Below, in pieces: positions 5,612 to 7,981 of a stretch of 7,981 bases of DNA. This stretch comes from an uncultured Burkholderiales bacterium (GTDB taxonomy: Bacteria > Pseudomonadota > Gammaproteobacteria > Burkholderiales > Burkholderiaceae_C), in the NCBI GenBank assembly GCA_903887655.1, contig CAISQQ010000038.1:1-7981 (forward strand), given 5' to 3'. The position numbers were made by a program, and so were the translations under genes. Under the pieces are notes generated by a model. That model searched no databases, had not been told where the DNA came from, and saw only the letters and a list, made by a program, of their open reading frames with translations. Position 1 is the first letter of the stretch; every line of letters begins with the position of its first letter.

Positions 5612-7335
5612 AGGTCAACCATCACTTGGATCGGGTGCCCGTCCCGCAAGGACAGCTGACTCGCCGAGGCTTTGTGCAATCAGGCTCATTGGTGCTGCTG
5701 CTGGGCGCACAAGAGTTGGCTTGGGGCGCCAACATCATGGCGGTTCGAGTGTGGCCAGCCAAGGAGTACACCCGGGTGACCATCGAGTCCGATGTGCCCC
5801 TGGGTGCTCAGCCCTTTTTGGTCGCGAACCCCGCTCGTTTGGCCCTGGATGTCACCGGGGTTGATTTGAGCCCGGCGCTCAAAGAGTTGGTTGGAAAAAT
5901 CAAATCCGATGACCCGTTCATTGCCGGTGTTCGCGTGGGGCAGTTTTCTGCGGGCGTTGTGCGCTTGGTCTTTGATCTGCGCCAAGAGGTCATTCCTCAG
6001 GTGTTCAATTTGAGCGCCTTGAGTTCGAGCCGAGCCGATCAAGTGCAGTATGGCTATCGCTTGGTGTTGGATTTGTATCCTCTCAAAGAGATCGACCCCT
6101 TGGAGGCCTTGATTGCTCAAAAGATGCAGGCAGGCAATTTGAGTGCTGATGCAGCCCGCTCCAAAACAACGAATTCAGCCAAGCTCGATGCGCCGTCCAA
6201 AACCGCGTTGGGCAAAGAGGACGCATTGACCGAGTGGCTCCAGGCCCAAAGCCCCAAGCTGTCGGCCACCCCGGTGGACCCGGTGGTGAACCGTGAGGTG
6301 TTGGGTCAAAAACCGAACAACCCAACGACAGCCGTGGACAACCCTGGCACCAAGGCGGTGGCAAGCCGTCCAGAGCTTCAGAACACGCCCGTCAATTCAT
6401 TGCCACCAGCACCGAGTAAAGCGCCTGCCACGAGTGCCAATGCCAGCGCTGGCACCACACCCCCATCCGCTTCGAGTGCGTCCGCGCTCTCCAAACCCGG
6501 CTTGCCACCGAGCCCGGCAACACCCTTGGCCAGCCCGAGCCCCCGTGCAGGAGCAGGCGCGGGGTCTTCAGTCCAGGGCGGCGAGTCCGATGCGGCCGAA
6601 GTCGACCGCTTCATCGTGATCGCGCTCGACCCAGGTCATGGAGGCGAGGACCCCGGCGCCATTGGACCGAGTGGCACGCGCGAAAAGGATGTGGTTTTGG
6701 CCATTGCTCAGCGGCTGCAAGCGCTCATCAACGCCACCCGCGTCAAGACTCGAAACGGTGTGCTGCCCATGCGTGCTTTTTTAACGCGAGACGATGACTA
6801 TTTTGTCCCTTTGCAGCAACGCGTCATCAAGGCCCAACGGGTGCAAGCCGATCTCTTCATCAGCTTGCATGCTGATGCGTTCATGACCCCGAAGGCGCGT
6901 GGGGCCAGTGTATTTGCCTTGAGCCAGGGTGGGGCCTCCAGTGCGGCGGCGATGTGGATGGCCAATCAAGAAAACAAAGCCGATTTGGTGGGGGGGGTCA
7001 ACCTCAAGAGCCGCGATGAGTTGGTGCAAAAGACGCTCTTGGACATGAGCACGGCCGCCCAAATCAACGACAGTCTAAAGCTCGGCCATGAGCTCTTGGG
7101 TCAAATCTCGCGAGTCGGTATGCTCCACAAGGGCCAAGTTGAACAAGCGGGGTTTGCCGTGCTCAAGGCCCCCGATATTCCCAGCGTTTTGGTGGAGACC
7201 GCTTTTATCAGCAACCCCCAAGAGGAGAGGCAGTTGTTGACGCCCGGGTTTCAAAAGCAAATGGCCGAGGCCTTGGTGCTGGCCTTGGTGCGCTATTTTT
7301 CTCGCAACCCACCGCTGGCCAGATCGAGAACTTGA
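5608..7335 (+). CDS. amiC: N-acetylmuramoyl-L-alanine amidase, AmiC type, with Tat signal and AMIN domain
   Basis: A 575-residue periplasmic zinc amidase that cuts septal peptidoglycan between N-acetylmuramic acid and L-alanine so daughter cells can separate. Order of parts: Tat signal peptide with TRRGFVQ (twin Arg 19-20), a hydrophobic segment (SLVLLLGA) and likely cleavage near AWGA (38-41); AMIN targeting domain about 43-160 (NIMAVRVWP, VTIESDVPLGAQPFLV, VRLVFDL); a long Pro/Ala/Ser/Thr-rich linker about 165-330; Amidase_3 domain about 332-565. Zinc ligands are visible as H344 (DPGHGG), E359 (TREKD) and H421 (SLHAD), with the catalytic E530 in VETAFISNPQEE. E. coli AmiC, also Tat-exported, is 417 residues, so the linker accounts for most of the extra length. 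The start is the GTG at 5608, forming GTGA with the tsaE stop; an upstream GTG at 5596 is possible. Activation by a NlpD/EnvC-like LytM factor is expected from the family and is not visible here. Confidence 0.94.
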   Translation: MKVNHHLDRVPVPQGQLTRRGFVQSGSLVLLLGAQELAWGANIMAVRVWPAKEYTRVTIESDVPLGAQPFLVANPARLALDVTGVDLSPALKELVGKIKSDDPFIAGVRVGQFSAGVVRLVFDLRQEVIPQVFNLSALSSSRADQVQYGYRLVLDLYPLKEIDPLEALIAQKMQAGNLSADAARSKTTNSAKLDAPSKTALGKEDALTEWLQAQSPKLSATPVDPVVNREVLGQKPNNPTTAVDNPGTKAVASRPELQNTPVNSLPPAPSKAPATSANASAGTTPPSASSASALSKPGLPPSPATPLASPSPRAGAGAGSSVQGGESDAAEVDRFIVIALDPGHGGEDPGAIGPSGTREKDVVLAIAQRLQALINATRVKTRNGVLPMRAFLTRDDDYFVPLQQRVIKAQRVQADLFISLHADAFMTPKARGASVFALSQGGASSAAAMWMANQENKADLVGGVNLKSRDELVQKTLLDMSTAAQINDSLKLGHELLGQISRVGMLHKGQVEQAGFAVLKAPDIPSVLVETAFISNPQEERQLLTPGFQKQMAEALVLALVRYFSRNPPLARSRT

Positions 7336-7350
7336 GCTGTCAAGCGAGCG

Positions 7351-7926
7351 TTAAATCGGGTAGATGAAAGAGTTGAGGACCATTTCACTGTCGTAGACAC
7401 AGAGCCTGGAGACCAATTTCAGACCCGTTGGGGTGTTGGTCCAATGGTCCAAGTACTGACCCACATTGAAAACCTCCGAGGTTTGTGTGGGCTTGGTTCT
7501 GAACACCGCGTAAGACGTGCTGCTCACCCAAAGTGTGGGACCGAGTGTGGTCGATTGGACGGGTGGGCTCAAGCTCGATGTCGGGGCGCTGCCGATCACC
7601 AAGGTGCTGCTCACCACATGGCGGGTGTAGTAAGGCGCATGAAAAATGGTGTTGGTCACGCCGTAAATGCGGTCTTTCATCATGCCTTGACTCTCCAAGT
7701 CCATCAAGGCCAAGGGCAGGCCCCGCTCGTGATTTTCTCGCGAGCGAACCGTGTAACGACCTTCAGGAATGAAGAATTCAGGCCACTGCTCAAAATCGTT
7801 GTCGTCCAAGGCCCGGGCATATTGAGCGTTGAGGTGGTTGATCTCGAGTTGTAAGTTTTGCAGGGTTGCTGGCTCATCAACTGGGGTGATGTTGCCCAGT
7901 CGCTTCGGGGTGGTGGTCTCATGCAT
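7351..7926 (-). CDS. Aromatic-ring-hydroxylating dioxygenase, beta (small) subunit
   Basis: A 191-residue NTF2/SnoaL-like fold protein, the small subunit of a Rieske non-heme iron oxygenase. The alpha subunit carries the Rieske cluster and catalytic iron; the beta subunit is mainly structural. Family hallmarks are YARALDDNDFEQWPEFF (36-52), ENHERGLPLALMDLESQGMMKDRIYGV (64-90), FHAPYYTRHVVS (95-106), YAVFRTK (139-145), SEVFNVGQYLD (150-160) and the terminal SEMVLNSFIYPI. These resemble the salicylate, anthranilate and terephthalate oxygenase small subunits; the actual substrate cannot be told. Residues about 110-135 hold a Ser/Thr/Pro-rich stretch that appears longer than usual. The ATG at 7926 overlaps the alpha-subunit stop by 8 bases, so the two are translationally linked. 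AGGGG lies 9 bases upstream. The gene is convergent with amiC, only 15 bases away, and interrupts the usual amidase-mutL order. Confidence 0.88.
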   Translation of the reverse strand: MHETTTPKRLGNITPVDEPATLQNLQLEINHLNAQYARALDDNDFEQWPEFFIPEGRYTVRSRENHERGLPLALMDLESQGMMKDRIYGVTNTIFHAPYYTRHVVSSTLVIGSAPTSSLSPPVQSTTLGPTLWVSSTSYAVFRTKPTQTSEVFNVGQYLDHWTNTPTGLKLVSRLCVYDSEMVLNSFIYPI

Positions 7927-7981
7927 GGCCCATCACCCCTTTCCAATACTGGTACATGCCGCGAATCAAAGTTTCGGTGAC
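7919..7981 (-). CDS. Aromatic-ring-hydroxylating dioxygenase, alpha (large) subunit, last 20 residues
   Basis: Only the C-terminal 20 codons and the TGA (7921-7919) are in the window; the rest lies beyond base 7981. In frame from the edge it reads VTETLIRGMYQYW and ends KGVMGHA. The pattern T-E-x-x-I-R-x-M-Y-x-Y-W/Y-x-x-V-M is what Rieske oxygenase alpha subunits carry at their C terminus. The stop overlaps the beta-subunit start (ATGCATGA), the normal alpha-beta gene order. The assignment rests on this tail and on the neighbouring beta gene. No Rieske or iron-binding motif can be seen in the window. Confidence 0.75.
   Translation of the reverse strand, partial: VTETLIRGMYQYWKGVMGHA

Noticed and set aside
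7331..7344. Perfect CTTGA/TCAAG hairpin at the amiC stop codon as a terminator
   Set aside because: The stem has only five pairs, the loop is four bases, and no T-tract follows on either strand; it could easily arise by chance.

Overview
The window looks like chromosomal DNA of a betaproteobacterium, most likely Burkholderiales and probably Comamonadaceae. This rests on protein resemblance (the thiolase is very close to Cupriavidus BktB; EttA, QueG, TsaE and AmiC are of betaproteobacterial type), fairly GC-rich coding DNA and dense gene packing. No rRNA, tRNA, CRISPR array, insertion sequence or prophage gene is visible. The assignment comes from recalled family sequences, not a database search.

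Layout. Bases 1-265 (+) are the 3' end of ettA, an ABC-F translation factor. A 173-base G-rich spacer follows, with two G-quadruplex-type motifs and a good sigma70-like promoter. Next is a YhbW-type flavin-dependent oxidoreductase (439-1476, +). It converges on a BktB-type beta-ketothiolase (1546-2727, -). Upstream of bktB, on the same strand, lies the pair queG (3877-5166, -) and a ferredoxin-RluA fusion gene (2903-3880, -), joined by an ATGA stop/start overlap. Divergent from queG, with essentially no intergenic space, is tsaE (5126-5611, +), coupled by a GTGA overlap to an AmiC-type cell-wall amidase (5608-7335, +). After a 15-base gap, two convergent minus-strand genes encode the beta subunit (7351-7926) and the very end of the alpha subunit (7919-7981, running off the window) of an aromatic-ring-hydroxylating dioxygenase.

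How the genes work together. queG, the fusion gene and tsaE all concern RNA modification: QueG finishes queuosine at tRNA position 34, TsaE supports t6A at position 37, and RluA-type enzymes make pseudouridine in 23S rRNA and at tRNA position 32. The most notable object is the protein from 2903-3880. It joins an N-terminal plant-type [2Fe-2S] ferredoxin domain with all four cysteines to a complete RluA-type pseudouridine synthase, and it is translationally coupled to queG, an iron-sulfur/cobalamin reductase that needs an electron donor. A working hypothesis is that the ferredoxin half feeds electrons to QueG. The dioxygenase genes sit where mutL often follows the tsaE-amidase pair in Proteobacteria, which suggests rearrangement or acquisition of a catabolic cluster at that junction.
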